NCBI GenBank assembly: GCA_900660155.1
Contig: CABFPE010000129.1
Coordinates: forward strand, 254,257 to 286,415
From: Hofstenia miamia
Taxonomy: Eukaryota > Xenacoelomorpha > Acoela > Hofsteniidae
DNA length: 32,159 nt
Direction of reading: 5' to 3'
Made by a program: the position numbers and the translations under genes. The stretch's first letter is position 1, and the number at the start of each line of letters is the position of its first letter. Under the pieces are notes generated by a model that was not told where the DNA came from, searched no databases, and saw only the letters and a program-made list of their open reading frames with translations. Shown piece after piece: positions 8,451 to 18,689 of the stretch.

Positions 8451-8870
8451 TTAAAAATTTAAAGACGAAAGACAATTGTCCAAAAATAAACAGTAAATGT
8501 GTCTACGAACATCATGAATTTCATGACATTCCGATTTTAAAACAAAACATTCATGGATAACGTACACAAGATAGGCCGCACAACTGCTGCCATCTTCTTG
8601 CAGAGGATGATTAAGGCCACCAAAAGAATAGTTTTTAAAATTCCAAATATCCTTTGGAAGCATATTCAATAAATTGTCTACTATTTCTTTGAGGTTTTGA
8701 AAACTGTGATTGAACACACAAGCAATCAATGCAATACACACTCAATGTAAAATTATTCTTCGTTAACACAATTCCTGTCCAATGTCCAGATGCACAAAAT
8801 GGTATAATAATGAATTTTGGGTGATCTGCCCCATTGGCTTTTGAAAGCTGTGACACGGAGCCGCTTGCCG
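8451..8870 (-). pseudogene. Ulp1/SENP-type (C48) cysteine protease domain, frameshifted
   Basis: Ulp1-family enzymes cleave ubiquitin-like modifiers. The minus-strand frame gives FIIIPFCASGHWTGIVL (catalytic His in GHW), then VYCIDCL (catalytic Asp), shifts frame near 8720, and continues with FQNLKEIVDNLLNMLPKDIW and LQEDGSSCAAYLVYVIHECF (oxyanion Gln and catalytic Cys). All triad positions are present and only one frameshift is seen; the N-terminal part is missing beyond a (TA)n tract at 8880. It lies just upstream of the MULE transposase in the same orientation, consistent with the known occurrence of Ulp1 genes in some MULEs and other large DNA transposons. It could instead be a third-party insertion. 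Confidence 0.75.
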
Positions 8871-8879
8871 GTGGGATAC

Positions 8880-8889
8880 TATATATATA

Positions 8890-8920
<31 letters not shown>
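8880..8920. repeat. (TA)n microsatellite
   Basis: About 20 TA units with one interruption near 8891. It marks the upstream limit of recognisable Ulp1 coding sequence. Confidence 0.9.
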
Positions 8921-10000
8921 ATGGCTCTATTTTCACTTTTTGTTTTCCTAATTCAAAACTTGACATTTTCTACTTAGTTTGTTAAAAGGTTGCTATTTTT
9001 CTAAAAAATATTTATTGCTGTTCTGCAAAATTGATTGTTCAGAGGTGGGCATGTCCCCATTCTTTCTTCAACGTCACCTATGATACATGATGTTACATCA
9101 TGAATAAAGTAGATTAACATCAAAGCCAGGATAATGGTAACACTTTTTGTTGAAGCACTTGGGAAAGTTGTCTTATATAAAATTTATATTTTATTTATCA
9201 TAATAGCGTGTTCTTCTATCAAGGGAGAGGTAAAGTAACTAGTGCCTTGGGATTCGCCTCTTTTGCTTTATTAACTGCTTCTTTCACTGTCAATACTCCC
9301 TTCTGACATTAGAAATTGTTTGCAATCCATTTTTGATTATTGCTAAATAACACAATTTTGGTAGTCACTTGATTTTTTGAAAAATACCTGACGCTCCTCT
9401 ATGCGAAAATATTGAAGCTGCTTCACACCATAAATTCTACTACCTACAAGTTGTTGAAATATGATATAAATAAAGGAGTGGCAAAATAGAACGTCCACTA
9501 GTTGTTTTCCCATGTGGGAACGTTAAGTATTAAAAGATTAATATAGATTGTGTTAAAAGGAAAATATTTTATTTAGCCAACTTAAAGTAATATAGACTAC
9601 ATGAACAAGTATACTAAATCTGCAAAAAATATATATATATAGAATTCATTTTGATTTTCAAAGTACGAATCCATCATTTCCATCACCAAGTAAATTCTGT
9701 GCGAGGAAATCTTTCATGTTTTTCAACATACCATTTTCGTTGTGTATGTAGATGGGGAAAGAGAATTATAATTGAAATTTCAATTTTCCAAACCTGGAAA
9801 TGGAGTGTATTGAAACATGGTAATTTAAACGGCTAGGAATGTCACATCCTCATGAAAATATATAATCGGTATCAAAATTTGTAAACCAGTGACTGTATAT
9901 GCATTTTCATTTCCCTATTACTCAGTAAAATGCAAATACATGAGTGAAGTAAAGAAACATTAAGTGCTCATTTACGTTTTTGTTTAATGACAATTTTAAA
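8921..10000. other. Non-coding stretch between the transposon cluster and the hAT element
   Basis: A short TA tract lies at about 9629-9641. One minus-strand stretch near 9230-9300 is open and reads VKEAVNKAKEANPKALV, but it has no support as an exon. No other family pattern or terminal repeat was seen. Confidence 0.35.
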
Positions 10001-10010
10001 AATATTTACA
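10001..10010. repeat. Left target-site duplication of the hAT element
   Basis: AATATTTACA immediately precedes the left terminal repeat and is repeated exactly at 11775-11784. hAT elements usually duplicate 8 bp; here 10 bp match, so two bases may be coincidental. Confidence 0.85.
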
Positions 10011-11774
10011 AAGGCTGTCATGTTAATAACAATTTGGAATTAACAGCGGTATAATTAACATGTTGTTTTGACCTCAATTGTTAATTAACACCACAGCAGT
10101 TGCAGTATTTACACAAAGGCTTTGTATTTTCAGATTGTAAAATGGTTCGTGCAAAGAAGTCGGTGTGGGCATTCTTCAATGAGAAAGTTGTAAATGGCAA
10201 CAAGCGTGCCGAATGCAAGAGATGAGGTTGCGATTGCGTTAATGATGCTGCACGCATGGAAAAGCTCATAGAAAAATGTAATGACCATGAAGCTCTTTGG
10301 ACAAGTTCAGGACCTACACCGGCAAAAGTTCTTAAACAAGGAACACTAACAGTAATTACTACTTCTGCGACGAAGCAGCACGAGATCGACTTACAGCTCA
10401 CCTGCTACCTTATCGGAACAAATACACCATTTAATTCTGCATCTAATCAACACCTGAAACTATTTGTTGAGAAACTTGGATCTGGAACAACGGTAGCAGA
10501 ATGACGCAAAATTGCTGGTCCTCTTCTGGACGAAGTCAACAATACAGAAAAAGAGAAATTTGTGCTTCGTGTAAAAGGAACCTCAGCAACATATGTCATT
10601 GATGGATGGTCTACGCTTACTAACCAACCAGTACTCGGACCTTGTTTCAACAGGAACGGCAAGTGGTATTTGTTCAATACACTGAGTACAATGGGTGATG
10701 CACACACGTCAGATTATCTCACACAAGTTGTCTGTGAACATCGAACAAGAGTTTGGCGCGAACATCCTAGCGTTGTTATCGACAACGCAGCAAACATGGA
10801 ACTAATAATGAGAACAATGTTGAAAAATGACAACAAGAATGTGCATACATATGGTTGTCAAGCGCATATCGCGAACTTATTGTCAAAGGATATACTCAGT
10901 AACAAGGACATCAAGCCAATTTGGTCTAAAGTTTTTGCAGTAACCAAGTTCTTAAGAAATTCCCATGAATGCTCGGCAGCCATTTAAGCGAGGAGCATGA
11001 GACGTCCTCCAGTAGCATGTGACACCCGATGGAACAACTATATTGATGGTTTGGAATATTTCAGTGACAATTGGTCGTGCATTGCTGACATTGTTAACAT
11101 CAACTCGAGATCAACTGAAGCTGTGTACCGTTACATGGAAGAAATCAGCTTGAAAAGGGCAGTCAATGACATCTTAGAATTCTTGAAAGCACTTGGCATT
11201 CTCCCGATAATTGCACTTTATAATACCTGGAAGCAAGTGGCTCAAATTTCATCGGAAATGGTTGAGAAACGTACACACATGGCGCTAATGCGAGTAGTGT
11301 ATGCTGCAAACTTGCTGGATACTCATTATCACGGGAATGAACTTTCGCCAATTGAGACCCAAGACGCAGTTTCTTATCAGAAATAGGAAATGCCAGGATT
11401 CTTCCCGAGTTGACCAAATACATTGCAAAGTTTCAGCCTTACACCGAATACTTATTTTGCGAAGGTTACAAGTCAGTTTCATCAAACGCCTGGTGGAACA
11501 GTGGGCTGAAACTGGGGTTCGACAACGAATCTGGTTGATACGATTTCATCAAGTGCCGTGTTAGTACGATGCTTCTCAACCATGGGATTAACGTATGGGA
11601 CACTCACCAGCTCTTTGTACATCGAGAAAGCTGGAAAACTAGCCTTTGCTTTCAGACAGTTGAACCAATAAACGATTTTCTAAATCCAATTTCTTTTTTA
11701 ACAGAAACGTGTTTTTTGGATAATTAACATATTAACAGTTAAAAATGATAATTAACAGACAATTTGACAGCCTT
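10011..11774 (+). mobile_element. hAT-superfamily element with both ends preserved
   Basis: The left end begins AAGGCTGTCA and the right end is its inverse TGACAGCCTT. Longer flanks inside both ends are rich in TTAAC/GTTAA motifs (for example ATTAACA near 10080 and 11748). The element is 1,764 bp and encodes one plus-strand transposase pseudogene. Flanking 10-bp direct repeats are identical. Confidence 0.88.
10142..11671 (+). pseudogene. hAT transposase (BED finger, DUF659, dimerisation domain), inactivated
   Basis: One plus-strand frame starts MVRAKKSVWAFFNEKVV, a BED-finger opening, with AECKR followed by a TGA where the next zinc-binding Cys is expected. The DUF659-type core reads ATYVIDGWSTLTNQPVLG (about 10590-10640), then VVIDNAANM and TYGCQAHIANLLSKDI (about 10850-10900), and CDTRWNNYIDGLEYF (about 11020). 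The C-terminal dimerisation region shows SSNAWWNSGLKLGF and RCFSTMGLTYGTLTSSLYIE in shifted frames, ending LNQ and TAA at 11671. In-frame stops are TGA about 10229, TGA about 10502 and TAA about 10985; frameshifts follow after 11385 and near 11540. Length is normal for a compact hAT transposase. Confidence 0.88.
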
Positions 11775-11784
11775 AATATTTACA
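11775..11784. repeat. Right target-site duplication of the hAT element
   Basis: AATATTTACA, identical to 10001-10010. Confidence 0.85.
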
Positions 11785-12566
11785 CATTAATAAGGAATGC
11801 GGTTTCTAGAATTGTAAGTCCTGTATACTAATGGCCAAAAGAAACTAAAAATTTTTAGTCGAAGTGACTGACACTTCTATTCTATTGAAGTGATCTTATA
11901 ATATTGATGACAATAGCAAAATCGTGACGAATCTATTTTCCAAGGACTTGTTTTGTAATCTCAGGGCTATTTTGCTTAAATAATTTTGAGATCGAATTCA
12001 AGTTATTGTAGGTTGTTAGTACATCATGAAACACAAAATTGGTCATTTGTTTTTGTGGGACTTAAAAAAGTTTTCTCGACGACCTCTTAAAGAACTGTCG
12101 TTTGAACTAGATATTAGAGAACGACAATCGAAACTTTGAATACATTTGAAACTAAATGCTATTGTAGAACCATTGTCGTATGAAGAAAGTTTTTCAGTAA
12201 TAAAAGTTAATCTTCCATTTTGAGTAAATGCTGTTAAAATTCGTATTTTACTTTGCCATGAAGAATTTTTTTTTATTTTGTTTCAATGTTATGAATCCAG
12301 ATTTATAAGCTTGCTGGATTTTGTGCATTACCAAAAACGTCCATTTTTACTTGTTTTGAACTTGTGTTGATAGGTTGTTACACATTTTCCAATATTCCTA
12401 GCAAGGTTTGGATGTTAGAAACCGTTTCGTTTAGGCCTCTGTGTGAATCAGGTTGAAATTTGAAATTTTAGATTCAGTGAGCATTATATCATGTTCTTTA
12501 TAACTAAATGATCTAAATAGAAATATTTGTTTATTACCATAGTGTTTATAAATATGTTTTTTTCAG
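11785..12566. other. Non-coding region upstream of the SDR gene
   Basis: AT-rich, no coding block recognised. It should include intron or promoter and 5'UTR of the gene that starts at 12569; the segment ends in the acceptor-like TGTTTTTTTCAG. Confidence 0.4.
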
Positions 12567-12568
12567 TT

Positions 12569-12662
12569 ATGAACCCGCTTCCTCTATTAGGAATGAGCTT
12601 TTGCTTTTATGGCGCTTTCAAATTTGGACGTAATCTTCTGCATCTCTTCAAATTATTATATG
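12569..12662 (+). CDS. SDR gene exon 1 (HSD17B12/HSDL1-like steroid/3-ketoacyl-CoA reductase family)
   Basis: The ATG at 12569 begins MNPLPLLGMSFCFYGAFKF, then GRNLLHLFKLLY. This hydrophobic, membrane-anchor-like N-terminus fits ER-associated HSD17B12-type reductases and HSDL1. The exon is preceded by a strong acceptor (TTTTTTTCAG, ending 12566), so the start codon lies three bases into the exon and an upstream non-coding exon is likely. It ends with ATG|GTAACT at 12662 in phase 1, and joining to 13316 restores an open frame (Val codon across the junction). Host gene rather than transposon: no stops, correct phases. Confidence 0.65.
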
Positions 12663-13315
12663 GTAACTGTTTCAAATTTGTAATTATTTTTATTAAGCAA
12701 ATCATGTGCAGATCACTATTGTAAAAATATAACTTAACTAAAATTTTTGCAGTGACGTTTATTGTACGCCAACCATGGAAATAACTATTAGGACTTGGAA
12801 ATGGTTGTAAACGTAAATTTCTTTCTTCATTGCTTTATATTTTAATGTTCTGAAGAGTAGGCCTATTTTTTGAATTCTATTGCTTTGGATTTTAATAATT
12901 CATGTCTCTTTGAAACTAATAGTATACGTTAACAAGTTACGTTTAGAATAGTGAAAGGCAAGCTTTCAGGTTTTTAACATGAAATATGAAAAATCTTGTT
13001 TTAGATTTTAGGACATTGACCTTTTATCTAAATTTATGTGAAATATAACTTTAATGGAAGCCTTTAGTGAGCATTATATTCAAATATCCACATTGATTTA
13101 AGGACGCTAGTTAGCGTTATATGTTATATGTACATTTGTGTCAACTGCATGTCAGATGTTCATTTTGGATGTTTTTTATACTTAATTTGATGGTGCGACT
13201 GAACGTTGAAAAACGGCTCTCTGTGTGTGTCTTCTCTGTCTCCATATTTATTTTAAATAATTTTTGTAAAATAATGTATGAATTTTTTCAATGCATGTAA
13301 AACTTGAACATTTAG

Positions 13316-13557
13316 TAAGTCGGTTTTCTAGAAGGTTGAAGGACGTCAATCCAGGAGAGTGGGCTGTTATTTCTGGTGCATCTGAAGGAATTGGACGCAG
13401 CTATTCAGTAGCTTTGGCATCACTTGGTCTTAATATTGTTGCTATAGCTAGATCACACGATAAGTTATTAAAACTTGAAGAAGAAATTAAAGATAAATAT
13501 GGAGTCGAAGTTAAAATTATTATCGCTGATTTGGGAACCAGTGATGGATGTGCTAAG
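13316..13557 (+). CDS. SDR gene exon 2, NAD(P)-binding segment
   Basis: After the acceptor ACATTTAG the phase-1 join gives SRFSRRLKDVNPGEW, then AVISGASEGIGRSYS (the TGxxxGIG cofactor motif, here with Ser for the first Thr), LGLNIVAIARSHDKL (the NADP-type Arg after the second strand) and YGVEVKIIIADLG, an Asp-containing third strand. WAVISGA and GLNI are close to HSD17B12 and HSDL1 proteins. It ends AAG|GTACAG, phase 0, at 13557. The frame stays open past the donor to about 13758, but that part is low-complexity intron translation. Function is inferred as oxidoreduction of 3-keto/17-keto substrates, or none if HSDL1-like (that family lacks the catalytic Tyr, which is not visible here). Confidence 0.8.
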
Positions 13558-14130
13558 GTACAGACAAGTATGTTTTATTTGAAGTACAAGCAAAAAAATG
13601 GTGTAGAGAAAAACATTGTTTTGAAAACACACAATCTCACCTTGGGATTTAACGAGCTACACTTAATGCTTTCAGAGAAGAATTTAAAAATGAATTTGTT
13701 AATATGCTTTTCAGCAAAAATTAATCATCTTTGGTTTTCAAATAATTTTTTAGGCTAATTTTTTTATTTATAAGGGCCATTTTCGGGTTGCTACAGTCAT
13801 CATTTTTTCGCTTTGAAAAAACTTCGTAAGAATATGAGTCATTAAAAACAACTTAAGTTTCCATCTGGAGAACTATGTAATGAATTGAATTTTGGTTTGC
13901 ATATTCTTAGTATAGCTGTGTATTCACGAATTTTTGATATACTTGTAGTTCGATTTGGATTACTATACTACTTACATCGCACTATTTGCGTACGCGTACA
14001 CTTTTAGGTCATTTGATTTATTAACAGTGTGATATAAAAATTATAATAAAATCTGTCTGTATGTGGAAGAAATATACAACACTGAAAATATCCTAGATTC
14101 TATAATCTTATTACTTTTGTGCTGGTTTAG

Positions 14131-14290
14131 GTAGAGAACTGCATAGTGGACATGGAAATCAGTATTCTCATAAACAATATTGGAATTTTCACAAAGACAC
14201 CGAAGCCATTTGCTAGTTTGGAATCGAAATCCGATATTTTTCTTGTTAATACTCTTTCCGCTTTGAGGTTAACACATTGCATCTTACCAG
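14131..14290 (+). CDS. SDR gene exon 3, NNxG segment
   Basis: Acceptor TGGTTTAG ends at 14130; the frame, in phase 0 from exon 2, reads VENCIVDMEISILINNIGIF, containing the SDR NNxG motif, then TPKPFASLESKSDIFLVNT and LRLTHCILP, ending G|GTACTC at 14290 in phase 1. The 'vlPG' end matches where HSD17B12/HSDL1 proteins continue into the Ser-Tyr-Lys catalytic region. That next exon was not found before the 1,000-N gap, so the gene is incomplete and its catalytic residues cannot be judged. Confidence 0.75.
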
Positions 14291-14756
14291 GTACTCTTTT
14301 TACATAGAATGATTTAATTTTGCATCCCGGATCTCAAACTTTTCGTTTTACAGATTAGCTGATAAATTATAGTCAGATCTTATAAATGTCCAAGAAATGT
14401 CTAAACCTGTAAGTGCGCGGAGTACAATTAGTCTACCATATGTCTCTGTCATTTTGATGCTGTGTGTAATATCAACTCAATCAGAACCAATCTTTACCCA
14501 ATGTAGGTAGGAGTGATATTCACTAGGATGCTTTTTTGATATTAAATCAATCATAGAATTTTATATTCAAACCTTTGTGACACTAAATGTGAATATTATT
14601 TTGTGCTGATTATAATAAGCGGTGGTGGTGATTATAACATCACCTGCGCCCTCTCTAACAAGTAGTTTTTACTATTTCTAAAGATATAGTTTCGATTTTT
14701 TACACTGACTAAATATTTCATAGTAAATTAATGTTTAATCATTTTTATTCGATATT

Positions 14757-14791
<35 letters not shown>
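14291..14791. other. Intron 3 of the SDR gene up to the gap
   Basis: No coding block seen. It ends in a (TA)n tract, about 14757-14791, at the gap edge. Confidence 0.5.
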
Positions 14792-15791
14792 NNNNNNNNN
14801 NNNNNNNNNNNNNNNNNNNNNNNNNNNNNNNNNNNNNNNNNNNNNNNNNNNNNNNNNNNNNNNNNNNNNNNNNNNNNNNNNNNNNNNNNNNNNNNNNNNN
14901 NNNNNNNNNNNNNNNNNNNNNNNNNNNNNNNNNNNNNNNNNNNNNNNNNNNNNNNNNNNNNNNNNNNNNNNNNNNNNNNNNNNNNNNNNNNNNNNNNNNN
15001 NNNNNNNNNNNNNNNNNNNNNNNNNNNNNNNNNNNNNNNNNNNNNNNNNNNNNNNNNNNNNNNNNNNNNNNNNNNNNNNNNNNNNNNNNNNNNNNNNNNN
15101 NNNNNNNNNNNNNNNNNNNNNNNNNNNNNNNNNNNNNNNNNNNNNNNNNNNNNNNNNNNNNNNNNNNNNNNNNNNNNNNNNNNNNNNNNNNNNNNNNNNN
15201 NNNNNNNNNNNNNNNNNNNNNNNNNNNNNNNNNNNNNNNNNNNNNNNNNNNNNNNNNNNNNNNNNNNNNNNNNNNNNNNNNNNNNNNNNNNNNNNNNNNN
15301 NNNNNNNNNNNNNNNNNNNNNNNNNNNNNNNNNNNNNNNNNNNNNNNNNNNNNNNNNNNNNNNNNNNNNNNNNNNNNNNNNNNNNNNNNNNNNNNNNNNN
15401 NNNNNNNNNNNNNNNNNNNNNNNNNNNNNNNNNNNNNNNNNNNNNNNNNNNNNNNNNNNNNNNNNNNNNNNNNNNNNNNNNNNNNNNNNNNNNNNNNNNN
15501 NNNNNNNNNNNNNNNNNNNNNNNNNNNNNNNNNNNNNNNNNNNNNNNNNNNNNNNNNNNNNNNNNNNNNNNNNNNNNNNNNNNNNNNNNNNNNNNNNNNN
15601 NNNNNNNNNNNNNNNNNNNNNNNNNNNNNNNNNNNNNNNNNNNNNNNNNNNNNNNNNNNNNNNNNNNNNNNNNNNNNNNNNNNNNNNNNNNNNNNNNNNN
15701 NNNNNNNNNNNNNNNNNNNNNNNNNNNNNNNNNNNNNNNNNNNNNNNNNNNNNNNNNNNNNNNNNNNNNNNNNNNNNNNNNNNNNNNNNNN
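14792..15791. other. Assembly gap of exactly 1,000 N, bounded on both sides by (TA)n
   Basis: TA repeats occupy 14757-14791 and 15792-15812. The round length suggests a placeholder rather than a measured gap, and the bounding repeats explain the assembly failure. The remaining SDR exons may lie here. Confidence 0.95.
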
Positions 15792-15812
15792 TATATATAT
15801 ATATATATATAT

Positions 15813-16129
15813 TTCAGTTGTGCTTTGGAGATCAGAGATGGTGGTGTACAGCTGACGGATTTTTAATTTACCTATTTCTTCATAATATTCTATCGGTTTA
15901 TTTATTGAAAACAGTTTGTATATTTATTACTATTATTATAAAATTACATTAAAATATGCGGGTCTCTCTAGTACACTTGTAAAATTATATGAACAATAAA
16001 ATGATAGATTTTCGAATTGTGTTGCAAAATCAATGAAATTCAAAATATTTGGTGTTGTAATCACTATAAGCACTTAAAATTTCTTGAACAATCTTTGGAA
16101 AATATGCCACATCATTAGGGTTCGCAATA
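15813..16129. other. Spacer after the gap
   Basis: Starts with an acceptor-like TATATATTTCAG, but the following frame stops after 14 codons. Nothing else was recognised. Confidence 0.35.
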
Positions 16130-18200
16130 TATAAATTGTTATACCGGAAAGAGTCATTTTCCTCTACTGAAGATTTCGCCGTTTTTCGCTTTGGTGACCA
16201 ACTCCAAAATTTGATTTCCAGTCATGCCACGAAAATTTATCAAACTGACTCCGTTATTTCACGATTTCATGTTTGCAAGCCACCAAGCAGAACTTCTTTA
16301 ATAGTTCATTTGATTTTGAATTCTGATGGAGTAGGTTTTATAAGAGTTTTAGCTCAATATGGCCAATTCCTTTATTAACTTAGTTCTTGCGGCCCTTTGG
16401 ATTGGAAACAATAAAACCAATTGGGGTTCCATTTTTGAAGTACTGCTGAACATAGAATTTTTTACATTTACAGGCGTATTTAGAGTATTCATGAAGAACT
16501 GGTTTCATTTAAGATGGAGATTGTGATTGACTGAAACCTTTTTAATGTAATTTTGCGATCTCACCTTCTCATTGCTGACATGCCTGCAAAGGCTTTTATT
16601 TTAAATATGAAACTATTTAATCGCTTCTTTGGGTATATGATTTTTCAAAATACTTTAATGAAATCATATGGGAAAACCAATGTTGTATTACTTTTATTTA
16701 GATGTAATATTTGTCTGATCAAAAGAGGAACAATTTGGCCACCGACATATTTACAGTGCTACTAAAAATGCGGAAATTTGTTACATAGCTTGCTACAGAT
16801 CTACCATTCAATCCCTTAAAAATGAGCAATGACCAAGTTCACTATCGAAATTAGTTTAGGGTTTAGCACTTGCTGCACCCATTGATATATTGCATCAAGT
16901 ATTTTTAATAATAATAATATTGATTAATTTATTAAAAAATAGATATATCTCGGTGTATCAAGATCAATTCTTTCCCTTCTATATTCTAAGCTATCTTCTG
17001 ATCAGAAAATCAAAATTTGTGCTGGTTTGTATTTATAATTTGACCAATAGTTTAGATGAAATATTCTTCCACCATGTTGGATACGTTCCCTTAAAAATAT
17101 ATTGCTATTACTTTTCATTTTTATTTATAAGATTCAATTCCATTGAAAACTAAAAGTCAATATTACTACTACATTCTACATTGCAAACAAAGGTCCCATT
17201 ACAAACCTTTACTAATAAATACACACACATTAGTATGGCTAAATAATTAAGTCGTAATATATTACAGTAACTCATTATACTTATACAACCAAATATTTGA
17301 CAAGAAATATTTTAGAAATGACCACAATGCATTTCCAATTTCCTGTTGAAATTATTCGCAAACCTCGTTCATTTCATCATATTGCTCATCATAAAGCCTC
17401 AGAATTTAAAATTGTTTTGCTGCATGTTTCACACATTATTTTTCAGTCCTATATGCAGCCTGAACACTACCAGTTGTTACTAATACTTTCCTCTGCGATT
17501 CATATTCTTCTTCAAATAAACTTCCAGGTGAATTATGCGGTTCGCATTTTAAAAATATTCTCACAAATTATTCACAGAATCTCACCTAAGTTTTTTTGGA
17601 AATATTTAGATATTGTGCAAGAAAGGCTTCAAACGTTCCGTCTTGGTGTTGAAACTGAATTTGGAAAGGAATTTTCGAGAAACAACTTGTATTCCCTTTC
17701 TCAACTTGCTGGCAAGCTTCAAATATTGGCCATATTGCTGCTACATCAGCGATATCATTTGAATCAGCAAATCACAACTTATGCAAACCATTTGCGCCTT
17801 ATGTAGCAGAGCTCTACTTCCGAAACTGCTCAAAGTCAACGTCTAATTTGCATGCACATGCGAAGAAGAAGGAAAATACTGCAAACAAGGTTAAACTAAG
17901 CAATTTTACCATTTCTGCAAACCGAAAAATCTACAGAATTCTTGTTTAAAAAATGGGGACTTCTGCTTGGTTAAAGATATCACGCAAACCCTTTCAGATA
18001 CATCATTGGATGGGGAAATACTGAACATTTAAAGAAAATATATCGATAATAATCGCCATCCAATTTTTATTGCTGATGTATCAAGAAGCGGAAGATTTAT
18101 CAACATATCTTTGACTGATGTCGAATGTAAATGTGTATTTCTAACGAAAAACGATGCATGTACTGTTGGGAAAATGTCATTGTACTTTGGATATAACTAA
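16130..18200 (+). pseudogene. Tnp2/EnSpm-like transposase, second diverged copy (copy 2)
   Basis: The same overall block order as copy 1, but a clearly different subfamily on the opposite strand. Blocks: FGDQLQNLISSHATKIYQ (about 16190-16240), LNSDGVGFIRVLAQYGQF (acidic codon 16325-16327), after a frameshift FINLVLAALWIGNN, ADMPAKAFILNMKLFNRFFG (acidic codon 16577-16579), APIDILHQV (about 16876-16902), PVEIIRKPRSFHHI and KASEFKIVLLHVSHIIFQS (about 17340-17455), YHLNQQI (about 17755), then near the C-terminus NGDFCLVKDITQT, SRSGRFINISLTDVECKCVF and GKMSLYFGYN before TAA at 18198-18200. Several frameshifts and stops separate the blocks. The N-terminal part is not visible before 16130. Identification rests on DGV, DMPAKA and RKPRS..KASEFK in the right order. 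Confidence 0.6.
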
Positions 18201-18312
18201 ATTTTTAGGCAGTACACAAATGTTAAAAACCATTTTCTAAATACAGTCTTCTAAAATCTTGTATTGTTCATTTCTATTTATTGTTTGAAAAGTTGTTTTA
18301 GTTAACACAAAT

Positions 18313-18332
18313 ATATTATATATATATATATT
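18313..18332. repeat. (TA)n microsatellite
   Basis: Short TATATA tract between the copy-2 transposase and the next exon-like segment. Confidence 0.8.
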
Positions 18333-18394
18333 AATACACAACATAATTTTTTGCTGTTTTTAGTACTCAAATGAGTTTTGACAGTGTGTAATTC

Positions 18395-18544
18395 CTATGC
18401 CAATTTCTTGAAGACAGCATTTATGATGTAATTGGCGTTAATCATTCCACATGGTCACAGAAAATGACTGAGAATGAAAAGATTTGTCTGGATATGGGCG
18501 ATGTGATTCGGCTGCGTGGAAATGAATCCAAATTTTATGTCTGG
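18395..18544 (+). pseudogene. Candidate partner-protein exon behind Tnp2-like copy 2
   Basis: The frame reads LCQFLEDSIYDVIGVNHSTW, then SQKMTENEKICLDMGDVIR and KFYVW, ending TGG|GTATGTTTG, a reasonable donor. The 'F.ED.....VI....W' pattern is comparable to the N-terminal exon at 1960-2115, and its position just downstream of a Tnp2-like transposase on the same strand is the same. A further short exon-like segment (acceptor AAATTATAG, then EIYMKFQWIEDHVSNLNRF) follows near 18745. Similarity is weak and identity unproven. Confidence 0.3.
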
Positions 18545-18570
18545 GTATGTTTGACATAAAAGCAATGCTA

Positions 18571-18666
18571 NTGTTTCACACATTATTTTTCAGTCCTATA
18601 TGCAGCCTGAACACTACCAGTTGTTAATAATACTGTCTGGGTATGTTTGACATAAAAGCAATGCTA
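18571..18666. other. Probable assembly artefact: single N plus duplicated blocks
   Basis: The 32 bases at 18539-18570 are repeated exactly at 18635-18666. Between them are one N (18571) and 63 bases (18572-18634) that copy 17425-17487 with one mismatch. The same arrangement occurs at 26884-27017. This looks like a false join by the assembler, not a genomic repeat. Confidence 0.8.
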
Positions 18667-18689
18667 ATCAGAAATATAATTAGTTTGGT

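Noticed and set aside
13558..13758. SDR exon 2 continuing to the ORF end at 13758
   Set aside because: The extension has no SDR pattern, starts with a good donor (GTACAG), and exon 3 joins correctly in phase at 14131.
14731..15855. Long plus-strand open frame across the gap
   Set aside because: It consists of (TA)n translation on both sides of 1,000 Ns, which cannot contain visible stops.
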